DNA of 64,000 nucleotides from Sphingomonas sp. Y57 (GTDB lineage Bacteria; Pseudomonadota; Alphaproteobacteria; Sphingomonadales; Sphingomonadaceae), in NCBI RefSeq assembly GCF_001015195.1, contig NZ_LDES01000053.1, positions 1 through 64,000 on the forward strand, written 5' to 3'. Of the stretch, positions 24,697 to 35,209 are shown in pieces. The notes under the pieces are model-generated. The model ran no database searches and was not told where the DNA came from. It worked only from the letters and a program-made list of their open reading frames with translations. Numbering within the stretch: the first letter of the stretch is position 1; the number at the start of each line of letters is the position of its first letter. The position numbers and the translations under genes were made by a program.

Positions 24697-25793
24697 AAAG
24701 CTGCATTCGCGTCCGCTTCCGCTGGAACGGGCGGCTCTATCGCGAAACGCTCCAGCTCCAACCCACATCCGCTAACATCAAGGCGGCCGAGCGCTTGATG
24801 GCCCGTGTCCATCAGGAAATCGATCTCGGCGTCTTCGATTATGAAAGCACGTTTCCCAAGGGTGATGCCAAACCCGACCGGAACAAATACGCGGGCTTCA
24901 AGACTTATGCGAAAGAGTGGCTCGCAACGCTCGTAGTCGAGAAATCGACGATGTCCGACTATGTGTCGGCGATCAATAATGTCTGGTCGCCGGCTTTCGG
25001 TGAGCGGCAACTCAAGAGCATCAAGCCGAGCGAGATCAAGAAGGTCATCGCCGACCGGGCGAAGCAGGTCAGCGGCAAGACGATCAACAACAACGTCATT
25101 CCGCTGCGCGGCATCTTCGAGATGGCTCTCGACGACGAGCTGATCGACCGCTCGCCGCTGGAACGGATCAAGAGCCAGAAGCATCAGAAACGCGAGCCGG
25201 ACCCGTTCGACCGGGAAGAGACCGAACGCATCCTCACCTATATGCACGAGCGTTACGACGAGCAGGTCTGGAACTGGTATGAGTTCGCCTTCGGGACCGG
25301 CATGCGTCCCAGCGAACAGATCGTCGTCCAGTGGCGCGACGTCGACTGGAAGCGCCAGTCCATCCGGGTCGAGCGTGCCCGCGTCCGGGCCGTGGAGAAA
25401 TCGACCAAGACCAGGACCGTGCGCGACGTCGATCTTACTCCGCGAATGATGGCCGTGCTTAGACGCCAGAAGGCGCACAGCTTCATGCGGGGGCTCGATT
25501 CGCCGATCTTCATCAACCCGGTCACAAACACGCCGTGGCCGGACGTGCAGGATCAGCGGAAGCTCTATTTCCATCCCGCACTGCGTGCGCTCGGCATCCG
25601 CAGCCGTGATGCCTATCAAACGCGCCACACTTACGCGACGACGGCGCTGATGGGCGGGGTGAACCCGGCCTATATCGCCCGCCAGCTTGGCCACAAGAGC
25701 GCGGCAATGCTGTTCCGGCACTACTCGAAATGGATCGATCACGCGGACTATGGCCGCGAAGCAGCCAAGCTCAATCAGATCTACGGTTCCTGA
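24657..25793 (+). CDS. int: Tyrosine recombinase (ICE integrase)
   Basis: A 378-residue integrase with an N-terminal arm-binding domain (CIRVRFRWNGRLYRETLQLQ, DUF3596-like), a core-binding helical region (residues 80–190) and the catalytic domain. Catalytic residues appear as the Arg in GTGMRPSEQ, the HTYAT/TRH box in YQTRHTYATT, the His in LGHKSAAM and the Tyr in FRHYSKW. The start at 24657 has GAAGG upstream and overlaps xis. The gene ends about 210 bases from the 3' end of a tRNA-Glu gene, the classic arrangement for tRNA-targeted integration. Confidence 0.95.
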   Translation: MGRKRPGTGVEPLKSCIRVRFRWNGRLYRETLQLQPTSANIKAAERLMARVHQEIDLGVFDYESTFPKGDAKPDRNKYAGFKTYAKEWLATLVVEKSTMSDYVSAINNVWSPAFGERQLKSIKPSEIKKVIADRAKQVSGKTINNNVIPLRGIFEMALDDELIDRSPLERIKSQKHQKREPDPFDREETERILTYMHERYDEQVWNWYEFAFGTGMRPSEQIVVQWRDVDWKRQSIRVERARVRAVEKSTKTRTVRDVDLTPRMMAVLRRQKAHSFMRGLDSPIFINPVTNTPWPDVQDQRKLYFHPALRALGIRSRDAYQTRHTYATTALMGGVNPAYIARQLGHKSAAMLFRHYSKWIDHADYGREAAKLNQIYGS

Positions 25794-25936
25794 CGCGGAT
25801 GTCTGGCTGGTCTGTGGGGAGGGCTTGCCTGTCGGTGGCGGCTGCCGCGAACGAATCCCTCGTCTACTGGGCAGCTATTGAGGTGATCTAAAAGAGCCTG
25901 GAACGGGGGCTGGGGTGGCCTCGAAAAACGCCAAAT

Positions 25937-25959
25937 GTGCCACGAAAGTGCCACGGAAA
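25937..25959 (+). repeat. Tandem 11-mer, candidate integrase arm site
   Basis: GTGCCACGAAA (25937–25947) is directly followed by GTGCCACGGAAA (25948–25959). The pair lies between the integrase stop and the tRNA-Glu 3' end, about 45 bases from the tRNA. Arm-type sites of tyrosine integrases are short direct repeats in this position. Confidence 0.45.
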
Positions 25960-26001
25960 CCGCATTTTCGCGATTCCCCCTAACAATATCAACTACTTAG
26001 C

Positions 26002-26077
26002 TGGTGACCCCTACGGGACTCGAACCCGTGTTTTCGCCGTGAGAGGGCGACGTCCTAGACCGCTAGACGAAGGGGCC
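26002..26077 (-). tRNA. tRNA-Glu (anticodon CTC)
   Basis: On the minus strand a full cloverleaf is visible: acceptor GGCCCCT pairing with AGGGGTC (one G·U), the D arm, an anticodon loop CTCTCAC with CTC at positions 34–36 reading GAG, and a T arm with GGTTCGAGTCC. CCA is encoded. The 3' end faces the integrase, so this gene is the attachment site of the ICE, and the far ICE end outside the window should carry a copy of the tRNA 3' segment. Confidence 0.95.
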
Positions 26078-26224
26078 GTCCTGTGCGGAGCGGCGTCCTT
26101 ATGGGGCGGGGGAGGGCAAGTCAAGGGCTGTTGCGCGCCAAGGCGTTCGCCATTTACGCCGACCGCCCGAGCCACAGGGAAACTACGCAATAGTAACGGG
26201 TGCGCGGGTCGCTAGGTTCGGTCC

Positions 26225-26431
26225 ATGCAGGCAGAACTGACGTCACCGGACAAGGCCGACGACCTCATCGCGCTTCATGGCGCCGATGCGATCGCGGTGC
26301 TCGTTGACCGGATCGCGGACGCGGTCCGACACTGTGACGATCAGGCCGTCGACAGCCTCGATCGCCTGCTCCAGATCGTCGAGCAACGCTTTGAAGGCCC
26401 CTGGCGGGCGATGCGCTCTATCCGCAACTGA
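26225..26431 (+). CDS. Small hypothetical protein (68 residues)
   Basis: An acidic helical protein: DDLIALHGADAIAVLVDRIA followed by VRHCDDQAVDSLDRLLQIVE. No family recognised. The upstream ribosome site is weak (GGTTCGG). It stops just before the terminator of the opposing DAHP synthase gene. Codon use fits the genome and it lies outside the ICE, but it could be a chance ORF. Confidence 0.5.
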   Translation: MQAELTSPDKADDLIALHGADAIAVLVDRIADAVRHCDDQAVDSLDRLLQIVEQRFEGPWRAMRSIRN

Positions 26432-26470
26432 AAGAAAAAGCGCCACCAGTCCGAGGACTGATGGCGTCTT
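26431..26470 (-). terminator. Rho-independent terminator of the DAHP synthase gene
   Basis: On the minus strand CGCCATCAGTC-CTC-GGACTGGTGGCG forms a stem with one mismatch (arms 26441–26452 and 26456–26466), followed by CTTTTTCTTT. The T run points to the minus-strand gene. Confidence 0.85.
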
Positions 26471-26495
26471 CGTGATCCTATGCAGCGCTGCGCGA

Positions 26496-27872
26496 TCAGG
26501 CGGCGGCCCGATCGCGCTCCTTCATTTCCTGGTTGAGCATCTCGGCCAGCAGGAAGGCGAGTTCGAGGCTCTGGCCCGCGTTGAGACGAGGATCGCAATG
26601 GGTGTGATAGCGATCCGCGAGATTCTCGTCCGTCACCGCCATCGCGCCGCCGGTGCATTCGGTGACATTCTGGCCGGTCATCTCGGCGTGGATGCCGCCG
26701 CCATGGGTGCCCTCGGCGCGGTGGACGGCGAAGAAGCCCCGCACCTCGGCCAGGATGCGGTCGAACGGCCGCGTCTTGTAGCCGTTGGCGGCCTTGACGA
26801 CGTTGCCGTGCATCGGATCGCAGGACCAGACCACCGGCCGTCCTTCACGCTTCACGGCGCGAACCAGGGCCGGCAGATGCTTCTCGATCTTGTCGTGGCC
26901 ATAGCGGGTTATCAGCGTGATCCGGCCGGGCTGGCGCTGCGGATCGAGCGTGTCGAGCAGCCGCAGCAGCGCGTCTGGCTCCAGGCTTGGCCCGCATTTC
27001 AGGCCGATCGGGTTGCCGACGCCGCGCAGATATTCGATATGCGCCGACCCTTCGAAGCGGGTGCGGTCCCCGATCCACAGGAAATGCGCCGAAGTGTCGA
27101 AATACTGCCCGGTGTTGAGGCTGTCTTCGCGCGTCATCGCCTGCTCATACGGCAGCAACAGCGCCTCATGGCTGGTGTAGAACTGCGTCCCCTTGAGCTG
27201 GGGAACGGTCTCCGGGTTGATCCCGCAGGCGGCCATGAAGTCGAGCGCGTCGCCGATTCGGGCGGCGACCTCGCCATATTGCGCGGCCCAGGGGCTGCGA
27301 CCCATGAAATCGAGCGTCCAGGCATGGACCTGGTGGAGGTTGGCATAGCCGCCCTGCGCGAAGGCGCGCAGCAGGTTCAGCGTCGCTGCCGACTGGCTGT
27401 AGGCGCGGACCATCCGGCGCGGATCGGGGATGCGCGATTCCTCGCTGAATCCGATATCGTTGATGATGTCGCCGCGATAGCTCGGCAGGGTGACGCCGCC
27501 GATCTCCTCGGTCGGCGCCGAGCGCGGCTTTGCGAACTGGCCCGCCATGCGGCCGACCTTCACCACCGGCAGCTTCGACGCGAAGGTCAGCACCACCGCC
27601 ATCTGTAGCAGCACGCGGAAGGTGTCGCGGATATTGTTCGGATGGAACTCGGCGAAGCTCTCGGCGCAGTCGCCGCCCTGGAGCAGGAAGGCCTTGCCTG
27701 CGGCGACCTGGGCGAGCGACGCGGTCAGCTCGCGGGCCTCGCCTGCAAAGACAAGCGGTGGAAAGTTCGACAGTTCCTGCTCGGCAGCCGCCAGGGCCAC
27801 CGCGTCCGGATAATCCGGCATCTGCACCGCTTGATGTTGACGCCAGCTCGCGGGCGTCCAGTTCGTCGCCAT
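26496..27872 (-). CDS. aroG: 3-deoxy-7-phosphoheptulonate synthase, class II
   Basis: A 458-residue class II (plant-type) DAHP synthase, catalysing condensation of phosphoenolpyruvate and erythrose 4-phosphate, the first step of the shikimate pathway. Diagnostic segments are [15 protein letters not shown] (metal-binding Cys), [36 protein letters not shown] and [12 protein letters not shown] with conserved His and Asp metal ligands. The start at [10 protein letters not shown] is preferred; an ATG four codons earlier is possible. It is followed by a strong terminator, so it appears to be transcribed alone. Confidence 0.96.
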   Translation of the reverse strand: MATNWTPASWRQHQAVQMPDYPDAVALAAAEQELSNFPPLVFAGEARELTASLAQVAAGKAFLLQGGDCAESFAEFHPNNIRDTFRVLLQMAVVLTFASKLPVVKVGRMAGQFAKPRSAPTEEIGGVTLPSYRGDIINDIGFSEESRIPDPRRMVRAYSQSAATLNLLRAFAQGGYANLHQVHAWTLDFMGRSPWAAQYGEVAARIGDALDFMAACGINPETVPQLKGTQFYTSHEALLLPYEQAMTREDSLNTGQYFDTSAHFLWIGDRTRFEGSAHIEYLRGVGNPIGLKCGPSLEPDALLRLLDTLDPQRQPGRITLITRYGHDKIEKHLPALVRAVKREGRPVVWSCDPMHGNVVKAANGYKTRPFDRILAEVRGFFAVHRAEGTHGGGIHAEMTGQNVTECTGGAMAVTDENLADRYHTHCDPRLNAGQSLELAFLLAEMLNQEMKERDRAAA

Positions 27873-27978
27873 GTCCAGTCCCATTGTCTATTCGGCGGCT
27901 TCCCATGCGCGCGGGGGGCACGAAAGGCAAGGGGAGGGTGGCTTTGGACGGGGCAAGCTGCGGTTTTGCCGGACGGCG

Positions 27979-29103
27979 TCAGGCCCGGCGGGCCGCCTTC
28001 CAGTGCCGGTAGCCGTTGGCAAACAGGCCGAGGAATACGACGCTCGCCAGGCACAGGCCGATATAGGCGTCATGGTTCGGCCAGACCTCGATCCAGAGGA
28101 AGCCCGCAGCATAGCTCAGCGCGACCGAAACCACGAAGGTCTGGAGCGAGTTGGAGCCGATCACCGCGCACTGCCGCATCGGCCATAGCTGCTGGAGGCG
28201 TGGCCACATCCACAATATGCTCATGATCAGCCAGCAGACCGACAGAGCATGGGCGACCCGGACTGGTCCGATGCGAATCTTGCTCTGGTACAGCACCTCG
28301 AACGAGAACCAGCTCTGCGCGAGGAACAGCAGGGTGAGCCCGACGAACAGCAGCACCGGCGGCACCAGCCAGTGCCAATTGCCCTCGGCGCGGCGTTCCA
28401 GCCGGGCAAGCAGGCGATAGCGCCCTGCTGCAAGCGCGCCGAAGAAGACGAGTTGCCACGATGCCGGATTGAAGTTCCAGCGCCAGTCGCCGACCGGAGA
28501 TCCGCCGATGACGTTGAACCATGCATGCTCATGGGCGAACCAGTACAGCCCCGCCGAAGCGACCAGTGCGACGATCGGTTGCCAGCGCAACAGCAGCGCG
28601 AACAGGGGCGCGGTGGCGAGCAGCACCATGTAGGTGACGAGGATTTCCAGGCAGTAGGGCTGGATATAGAGGATCAGGAAGTCGACGATGGTCGCGGGTC
28701 CGCCCTTGATGAAATAGCTGTAGAAGCTGAGCCGCGCGAGATCGGGCGAATTGAGCGCGAGCGGGACCAGAACCAGGAACAGGCCGAGATTATAGACATA
28801 GAGCTTGCCGGCCCGCCGCCACAGCTTGTCGGCGAAGGTGGCGATGGCGGAATCGCGATCGGCCCGGAAATAGACGGCGCCGACCAGATAGCCCGAAAGC
28901 AGGAAGAACACTTCGGCGGCGCTCGAGAAGCCCCACAGGGTGAGCGTCGGGAACTGCATGCCGACCATGTGCATCCGGTCGGTGAAGCCGGTGATGTGGT
29001 TGATCGTGATCGTGATCAGGGCCAGCCCGCGCAATATGTCGATGCTGGCATCACGCCGGGTCGGGCGCGGTCCGCCGCCAGGGCTGGTATCGGAGGAGGT
29101 CAC
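27979..29103 (-). CDS. OpgC-like acyltransferase membrane protein
   Basis: About 374 residues with roughly ten transmembrane helices. It begins RRDASIDILRGLALITITIN then HITGFTDRM, the start typical of OpgC/acyltransferase-3-related proteins, with conserved FFLLSGYLVGAVYFR. OpgC of other bacteria adds succinyl groups to periplasmic glucans; the substrate here is unknown. The GTG at 29103 is a likely start (AAGGG upstream); the frame is open to an ATG-like start at 29148. It is transcribed away from lon. Confidence 0.85.
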   Translation of the reverse strand: MTSSDTSPGGGPRPTRRDASIDILRGLALITITINHITGFTDRMHMVGMQFPTLTLWGFSSAAEVFFLLSGYLVGAVYFRADRDSAIATFADKLWRRAGKLYVYNLGLFLVLVPLALNSPDLARLSFYSYFIKGGPATIVDFLILYIQPYCLEILVTYMVLLATAPLFALLLRWQPIVALVASAGLYWFAHEHAWFNVIGGSPVGDWRWNFNPASWQLVFFGALAAGRYRLLARLERRAEGNWHWLVPPVLLFVGLTLLFLAQSWFSFEVLYQSKIRIGPVRVAHALSVCWLIMSILWMWPRLQQLWPMRQCAVIGSNSLQTFVVSVALSYAAGFLWIEVWPNHDAYIGLCLASVVFLGLFANGYRHWKAARRA

Positions 29104-29180
29104 CCGCGGGCCCTTACCGCAGGGAAGGAAAATTACAACGCCGGGCAAGACAAATTTGCCGCCGACAAAGCGCGGCGTTC

Positions 29181-29211
29181 ATTGATCATGAGGAGGGGTG
29201 GGGCCATATAG
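29181..29211 (+). promoter_or_regulatory. Possible heat-shock promoter of lon
   Basis: ATTG at 29181 and GCCATATAGG at 29203–29212, separated by 18 bases, resemble the alphaproteobacterial sigma-32 pattern (CTTG, 17–18 bases, C-TAT-T box). The -35 part is weak, so this is suggestive only; lon is commonly heat induced. Confidence 0.3.
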
Positions 29212-29253
29212 GGGGCAGGATGCGCCCCCCGCGACGCTCCGATCGGAGTATAG

Positions 29254-31656
<2,403 letters not shown>

Positions 31657-31663
31657 TGGCTTT

Positions 31664-31692
31664 CCGCCGACCCGGCCTCGTCGGGTCGGCGG
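31664..31692 (+). terminator. Hairpin after lon
   Basis: Perfect 11-base arms CCGCCGACCCG (31664–31674) and CGGGTCGGCGG (31682–31692) with a 7-base loop. No long T run follows, so termination efficiency is uncertain. It also lies downstream of the opposing radC gene. Confidence 0.7.
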
Positions 31693-31702
31693 GAGCTGTC
31701 TC

Positions 31703-32362
31703 CTAGAGGCGGCCCTCGGCCCGGAAGCTGTAATAGCCCTGACGTGCGACGACGATGTGGTCGAGCAGCGCGATCTCGAACAGGCGGGCAGCCTGGAACA
31801 GGTCGCGGGTAAGCGCGACGTCGCTGGCGCTCGGCGTCGGATCCCCCGATGGATGGTTATGGGCGAGCATGAGGCCGGTCGCCGACATATCGAGCGCCCG
31901 GCGGATGATCTCGCGCGGCGATATGTCGACCCGGTTGACTGACCCCCGGGCGACGACCTCGTCGCGCAACAGCTCGTTCTTGGTGTTGAGATAGAGCACC
32001 CGGGCCTGCTCCGCCGGCTGATGTGCCATCCGCGCGACGAGATAGTCGAGCACGGCGCGATCGTCGGCCAGGATCGGCCGCCAGCTGATCCGGTGCTCGA
32101 GCGACTGCAGGAACAGCTCGCGGGAGGCTATCAATATGGCGATGATCGTCGGATCGTCGGGCAGGGCGCGCTCGAGGCGGGCGGGGCCGGCGAAGAGCAG
32201 GGTGGACGCGTCGGCGAACTCCGAGATCAGTCGGTCGACGATCGCGGATGCCCCGGCCGGCTTGATCGCCTGGATCAGCCGGTGAACAAGCCGCCACCCC
32301 TCCTGCTGTGATGATGGGAGTGGACCGCGAAGGCCAGCACCACCAGCATGGGATAGCTCCAC
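31703..32362 (-). CDS. radC: Short RadC-family JAB-domain protein
   Basis: The C-terminal 120 residues form the RadC JAB metalloprotease-like domain: RVLYLNTKNELLRDEVVARG, LMLAHNHPSGDPTPSASD (HxH…D metal motif) and LLDHIVVARQGYYSFRAEG. The N-terminal helix-hairpin-helix is shortened. Its biochemical role is unsettled despite the DNA repair name. The start is unclear: a GTG at 32362 overlaps the upstream membrane gene by 88 bases, whereas the ribosome site AGGAGGGG lies near 32295 with only CTG or GTT codons in frame nearby. Homology to RadC begins about residue 29 of this call. Confidence 0.85.
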   Translation of the reverse strand: MELSHAGGAGLRGPLPSSQQEGWRLVHRLIQAIKPAGASAIVDRLISEFADASTLLFAGPARLERALPDDPTIIAILIASRELFLQSLEHRISWRPILADDRAVLDYLVARMAHQPAEQARVLYLNTKNELLRDEVVARGSVNRVDISPREIIRRALDMSATGLMLAHNHPSGDPTPSASDVALTRDLFQAARLFEIALLDHIVVARQGYYSFRAEGRL

Positions 32363-32703
32363 ATGGCAAGCGCATTGCCATAGGCCCATGGCAGCACATG
32401 CGGGACATAGGGCGCCAGGTGCGACAAGATGGTCAGGCCCTGCATTGCGGTAAGCCATAGCGGCCAGAATTTTTCCGATTTCAGGGAAATGCCGAAGAGG
32501 ACGAGGAAGAACATCCCGTCGACCATCATGATCGGCATTTCAACGCCCTGGAAACGCATCGCCATCGGGCGAGCGACCAGCGCCGTGGCGTAGGTCGCCA
32601 CCAGAAGGCTGGCGGCGGTGACACGTTCGGCCCGTCCGCCCCGGAAGAAGGCGTAGAGGCAGACCCCCCACATCAGTGCGCCGTAAAGGATGAGCCGGAT
32701 CAC
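32275..32703 (-). CDS. Conserved membrane protein (142 residues)
   Basis: Four predicted helices: LILYGALMWGVCLYAFF, VTAASLLVATYATALVA, IMMVDGMFFLVLFGISL and MLVVLAFAVHSHHHSRR. The family is not recognised, but similar short membrane proteins occur next to genes in sphingomonads. The GTG start at 32703 lies inside an inverted repeat; an internal ATG at 32673 is an alternative. It is followed closely by radC, with which it overlaps. Confidence 0.7.
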   Translation of the reverse strand: MIRLILYGALMWGVCLYAFFRGGRAERVTAASLLVATYATALVARPMAMRFQGVEMPIMMVDGMFFLVLFGISLKSEKFWPLWLTAMQGLTILSHLAPYVPHVLPWAYGNALAMWSYPMLVVLAFAVHSHHHSRRGGGLFTG

Positions 32704-32748
32704 CCCTTGCCAATCCGGCTTTGCATGGCCGGCGTCAAGGGGTGATCC
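32697..32748 (-). terminator. Perfect 13-base inverted repeat between two minus-strand genes
   Basis: GGATCACCCCTTG at 32697–32709 and its exact complement CAAGGGGTGATCC at 32736–32748, with an inner CCGG pair. It lies just after the stop of the upstream gene and covers the start of the downstream gene, so it may be a terminator or an attenuating hairpin. Confidence 0.55.
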
Positions 32749-32754
32749 GTCGCG

Positions 32755-33102
32755 TTACGCGACCCGGCGGGGCAGCGACTCGCCGTTGTCGATCGGCAGC
32801 TTCGGGATGCCGGTCTTGTCGCCGGTCGAGACGACGGGCAGGTTGAACTTGCGCTGTACGACCGCGAGTTCGCGATGGCCTTCTACGACCTGTCCGCGGG
32901 CTTCGATGATCGTGGAGAGCGAGTTGAAAAAGTGCGTGAATGCGCCCTGCGCGACCTCCAGCGCGAAATTGCCGTCGAGCCGCGCCTGCGGAAGCTCGGC
33001 GGCCAGCAGGGCGCCCTGTTTGGCGGCGATGTCGAGAGCGCGCTCATATTGCTCGAGGGCGGCATAGACGCGCAGCGTTGCGTCATCACGGTTCTTGGAC
33101 AT
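32755..33102 (-). CDS. Hypothetical soluble protein (115 residues)
   Basis: A helical protein (ATLRVYAALEQYERALDIAA) with a Lys/Arg/Pro end. No membrane segment or known motif. The C-terminal half contains VVEGHRELAVVQRKFNLPVV. It lies between a LuxR-type regulator and the membrane protein on the same strand. A ribosome site (GGGGAG) lies about ten bases before the ATG. Confidence 0.65.
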   Translation of the reverse strand: MSKNRDDATLRVYAALEQYERALDIAAKQGALLAAELPQARLDGNFALEVAQGAFTHFFNSLSTIIEARGQVVEGHRELAVVQRKFNLPVVSTGDKTGIPKLPIDNGESLPRRVA

Positions 33103-33153
33103 AGCTCTCCCCTTGCGCCGGAACGGGCGCCTCGGAACGGTTGCAGGAAGTCC

Positions 33154-33711
33154 CTAGTGCTTGAGCGCCAGGGCGATGTTCGTCAGAGCGGCAAAGCCAG
33201 ACAGTAACGCGCCGGCCCCCAGTCCCATTCCAAAGATCAGTACGGCGATCCAGAACAGGCGCTGGGCGATCGACAGGTCATTGCGTGGCTTCCCCCTGGT
33301 CGGCACCGGCAAAGGGAAATCGACGAAGCTCGCTTCGCGGTAGGTCCTGTAAGGGACCTGGTCTTCTCGAAGGGCGCTCGTCATTTCCCTCTGCCCGTCA
33401 CCGATGTCCGACGACGAGGCCATGATGGAAGTTTTGTCCGGGGAAACAACGGGGTGCGGTTGACTAGTCAATCGCTGACTAGGCTCGTCGCCCTCATATG
33501 AGGCCAGCATCAGCGCTGCCTCGAGGCGATTGGAGACGCCCAGCGTCTGGATCGCGCTACGGAAATGATTGTCCACGGTCATCGGCGAGATACCGAGCTC
33601 GCGGCCGATCTCCTTCGACTGTTTGTGATGAAGCACGAGGCGCAGGCAATCGCGTTGCCTGGCGGTCAGTTTGCTGATGGCCTCGATGCTCATGGGCGAA
33701 AAATAACGCAT
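33154..33711 (-). CDS. LuxR-type regulator with C-terminal membrane segment
   Basis: About 185 residues. The N-terminus (residues 8–70) is a LuxR helix-turn-helix: KLTARQRDCLRLVLHHKQSK, EIGRELGISPMTVDNHFRSA and QTLGVSNRLEAAL. A polar linker of about 70 residues leads to a hydrophobic segment near the C-terminus (LFWIAVLIFGMGLGAGALLS and ALTNIALALK). This reverses the common layout in which the DNA-binding domain is C-terminal, and suggests a membrane-anchored regulator. Start choice is between 33711 and an ATG at 33693. Confidence 0.8.
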   Translation of the reverse strand: MRYFSPMSIEAISKLTARQRDCLRLVLHHKQSKEIGRELGISPMTVDNHFRSAIQTLGVSNRLEAALMLASYEGDEPSQRLTSQPHPVVSPDKTSIMASSSDIGDGQREMTSALREDQVPYRTYREASFVDFPLPVPTRGKPRNDLSIAQRLFWIAVLIFGMGLGAGALLSGFAALTNIALALKH

Positions 33712-33816
33712 CGGAGCTTCAAGTCGATGCGAAACTTGCCGGAAGGAGCGCAAGTAGCTGATCCGGAACGAGACAAGCGGCAGGAGAGGCCATCCAAAAC
33801 GGTGGCCGGACGCCGT

Positions 33817-34308
33817 TCAGGCCTCCGGATAGCGAATCGAAAGAATCTCGTGCTCGCGATCACCGCCCGGCAGGGCGACCCGGCGGACATCTCCGACGGC
33901 CGCGCCACGCAGTGCCCGGGCGAGGGGGGAGAGCCAGCTTATCCGGCCGCTGGTGGCATCGGCTTCGTCGGCGCCTACCAGCGTCACGGTCCGCTCGACA
34001 TCGTCCTCGTCAACGACGGTGACGGTTGCCCCGAAATAGACTTTGATACGATCGGCCTGCCGGGCGGGATCCACCACTTTGGCCGCCTTCATCCGCCGCG
34101 AGAGATGGGCCAGCTCGCGGTCGATCTCCCGCAACTTCTTCCGGCCGTAGATGTAATCGCCGTTCTCCGAACGGTCGCCATTGCCGGCTGCCCAACTGAT
34201 CACCTCGACCAGCGCGGGGCGCTCGGTGCCGAAGAGATGATCGTAACGGGCCCGCATTGCGGCGAAGCCGGCCGGCGTCACGTAATTGGGCGGCGGCTGT
34301 GTGCTCAT
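33817..34308 (-). CDS. greB: Transcription elongation factor GreB
   Basis: A 163-residue Gre factor. The N-terminal coiled coil carries the acidic tip in ISWAAGNGDRSENGDYIYGR and KLREIDRELAHLSRRM; the C-terminal FKBP-like domain contains VYFGATVTVVDEDD and GRISWLSPLARALRGAAVGD. The motif IYGRKKLREIDR is typical of GreB. It binds in the RNA polymerase secondary channel and rescues backtracked complexes. It overlaps the upstream methyltransferase gene by ATGA. Confidence 0.93.
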   Translation of the reverse strand: MSTQPPPNYVTPAGFAAMRARYDHLFGTERPALVEVISWAAGNGDRSENGDYIYGRKKLREIDRELAHLSRRMKAAKVVDPARQADRIKVYFGATVTVVDEDDVERTVTLVGADEADATSGRISWLSPLARALRGAAVGDVRRVALPGGDREHEILSIRYPEA

Positions 34309-35114
34309 GACGCCCGTCGCTGGTTCAGAACCTCATAGGCCATCACCGCCGTGGCGACCGCGGCGTTGAGGCTGTCGGCCTTGCCCAGCATCGGCATCTT
34401 CACCAGCAGATCGCACGCGTCCTCATAGGCGGGGGGCAGGCCCTGCGCCTCGTTCCCGACAAGGATGAAGGTCGGTGCCGCGTAGCGCGGAGCTTGATAG
34501 TCCTGCGTCGCCTTCAGGCTCGTGCCGACGAGCTGGCCCGGGCCAGCGCGCAACCAGGCGAGGAAGTCGGGCCAGCGCGCGGCGGCGATGCGCTGTGTGA
34601 ACAGCGCTCCCATCGTCGCCCGCACCGCCTCTACGGAGAAGGGATCGACACAGTCGTCGACGAGGATCAGGCCGCCCGCGCCTACGGCATCGCCGGTTCG
34701 CAGGATCGTACCGAGATTGCCGGGATCACGCAGCGACTGGGCAACGATCCAGATGCCCGCCGTCGAACGGTCGATGTGGTCGAGCGAGGTGTCGAACTCG
34801 CGATAGACGCCGATCACCGTTTGCGGATTATCCTTGCCCGACAGCTTCGACAGGATGTCGCGATCCGTCTCGATCGCCTCGCCGCCCTTGGCCTCGACGG
34901 CGTCAATCAGGGCCTTCGCCAGCGGATGCTGGGCGCCGTCCTTCGCGAAGAAGACATACTCCGGCAGTACCCCTGCCTCCGATGCCTCCGTCAGGATCCG
35001 CAGGCCCTCGGCAAGGAACAGCCCTTCCTCGCGCCGGTGCCGCTTCTCGCGGAGCGACCGGACGCGCTTGATCAGCGGGTTGGAGAAGGCGGTGATCTGG
35101 CGGGGCAGGGTAAT
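34305..35114 (-). CDS. SpoU-family rRNA methyltransferase with unusual start codon
   Basis: The frame encodes about 269 residues. The N-terminus LPRQITAFSNPLIKRVRSLR and EEGLFLAEGLRILTEA is a substrate-binding SpoU domain. The C-terminal half has the knotted SPOUT motifs IWIVAQSLRDPGNLGTILRT, FILVGNEAQGLPP and KMPMLGKADSLNAAVATAVM. The family 2'-O-methylates rRNA ribose. No ATG, GTG or TTG is in frame upstream of the conserved N-terminus; ATT at 35114 or CTG at 35108 are the only plausible starts, with GAGG upstream. A GTG at 34817 would delete a third of the protein. Confidence 0.85.
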   Translation of the reverse strand: MTLPRQITAFSNPLIKRVRSLREKRHRREEGLFLAEGLRILTEASEAGVLPEYVFFAKDGAQHPLAKALIDAVEAKGGEAIETDRDILSKLSGKDNPQTVIGVYREFDTSLDHIDRSTAGIWIVAQSLRDPGNLGTILRTGDAVGAGGLILVDDCVDPFSVEAVRATMGALFTQRIAAARWPDFLAWLRAGPGQLVGTSLKATQDYQAPRYAAPTFILVGNEAQGLPPAYEDACDLLVKMPMLGKADSLNAAVATAVMAYEVLNQRRAS

Positions 35115-35136
35115 GGACCTCGACTGGGCGCCGCTC

Positions 35137-35197
35137 GTCCCGAGCGAAGTCGAGGGACGTGGGCTAGGCGAAACGTGTCTCGACTTCGCTCGACACG
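35137..35197. repeat. REP-like palindromic pair
   Basis: GTCCCGAGCGAAGTCGAGGGAC at 35137–35158 and the inverted core CGACTTCGCTCG inside CGTGTCTCGACTTCGCTCGACACG at 35174–35197. Each is an imperfect palindrome and the two are inverted copies, so the whole can fold as one large structure. Located between the methyltransferase and HPr genes. Such short repeats are frequent in sphingomonads. Confidence 0.7.
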
Positions 35198-35209
35198 AAT
35201 GGTTTCACT

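Noticed and set aside
25937-26215. 92-codon plus-strand frame across the tRNA gene
   Set aside because: It overlaps the tRNA-Glu and the attachment region and has no ribosome site.
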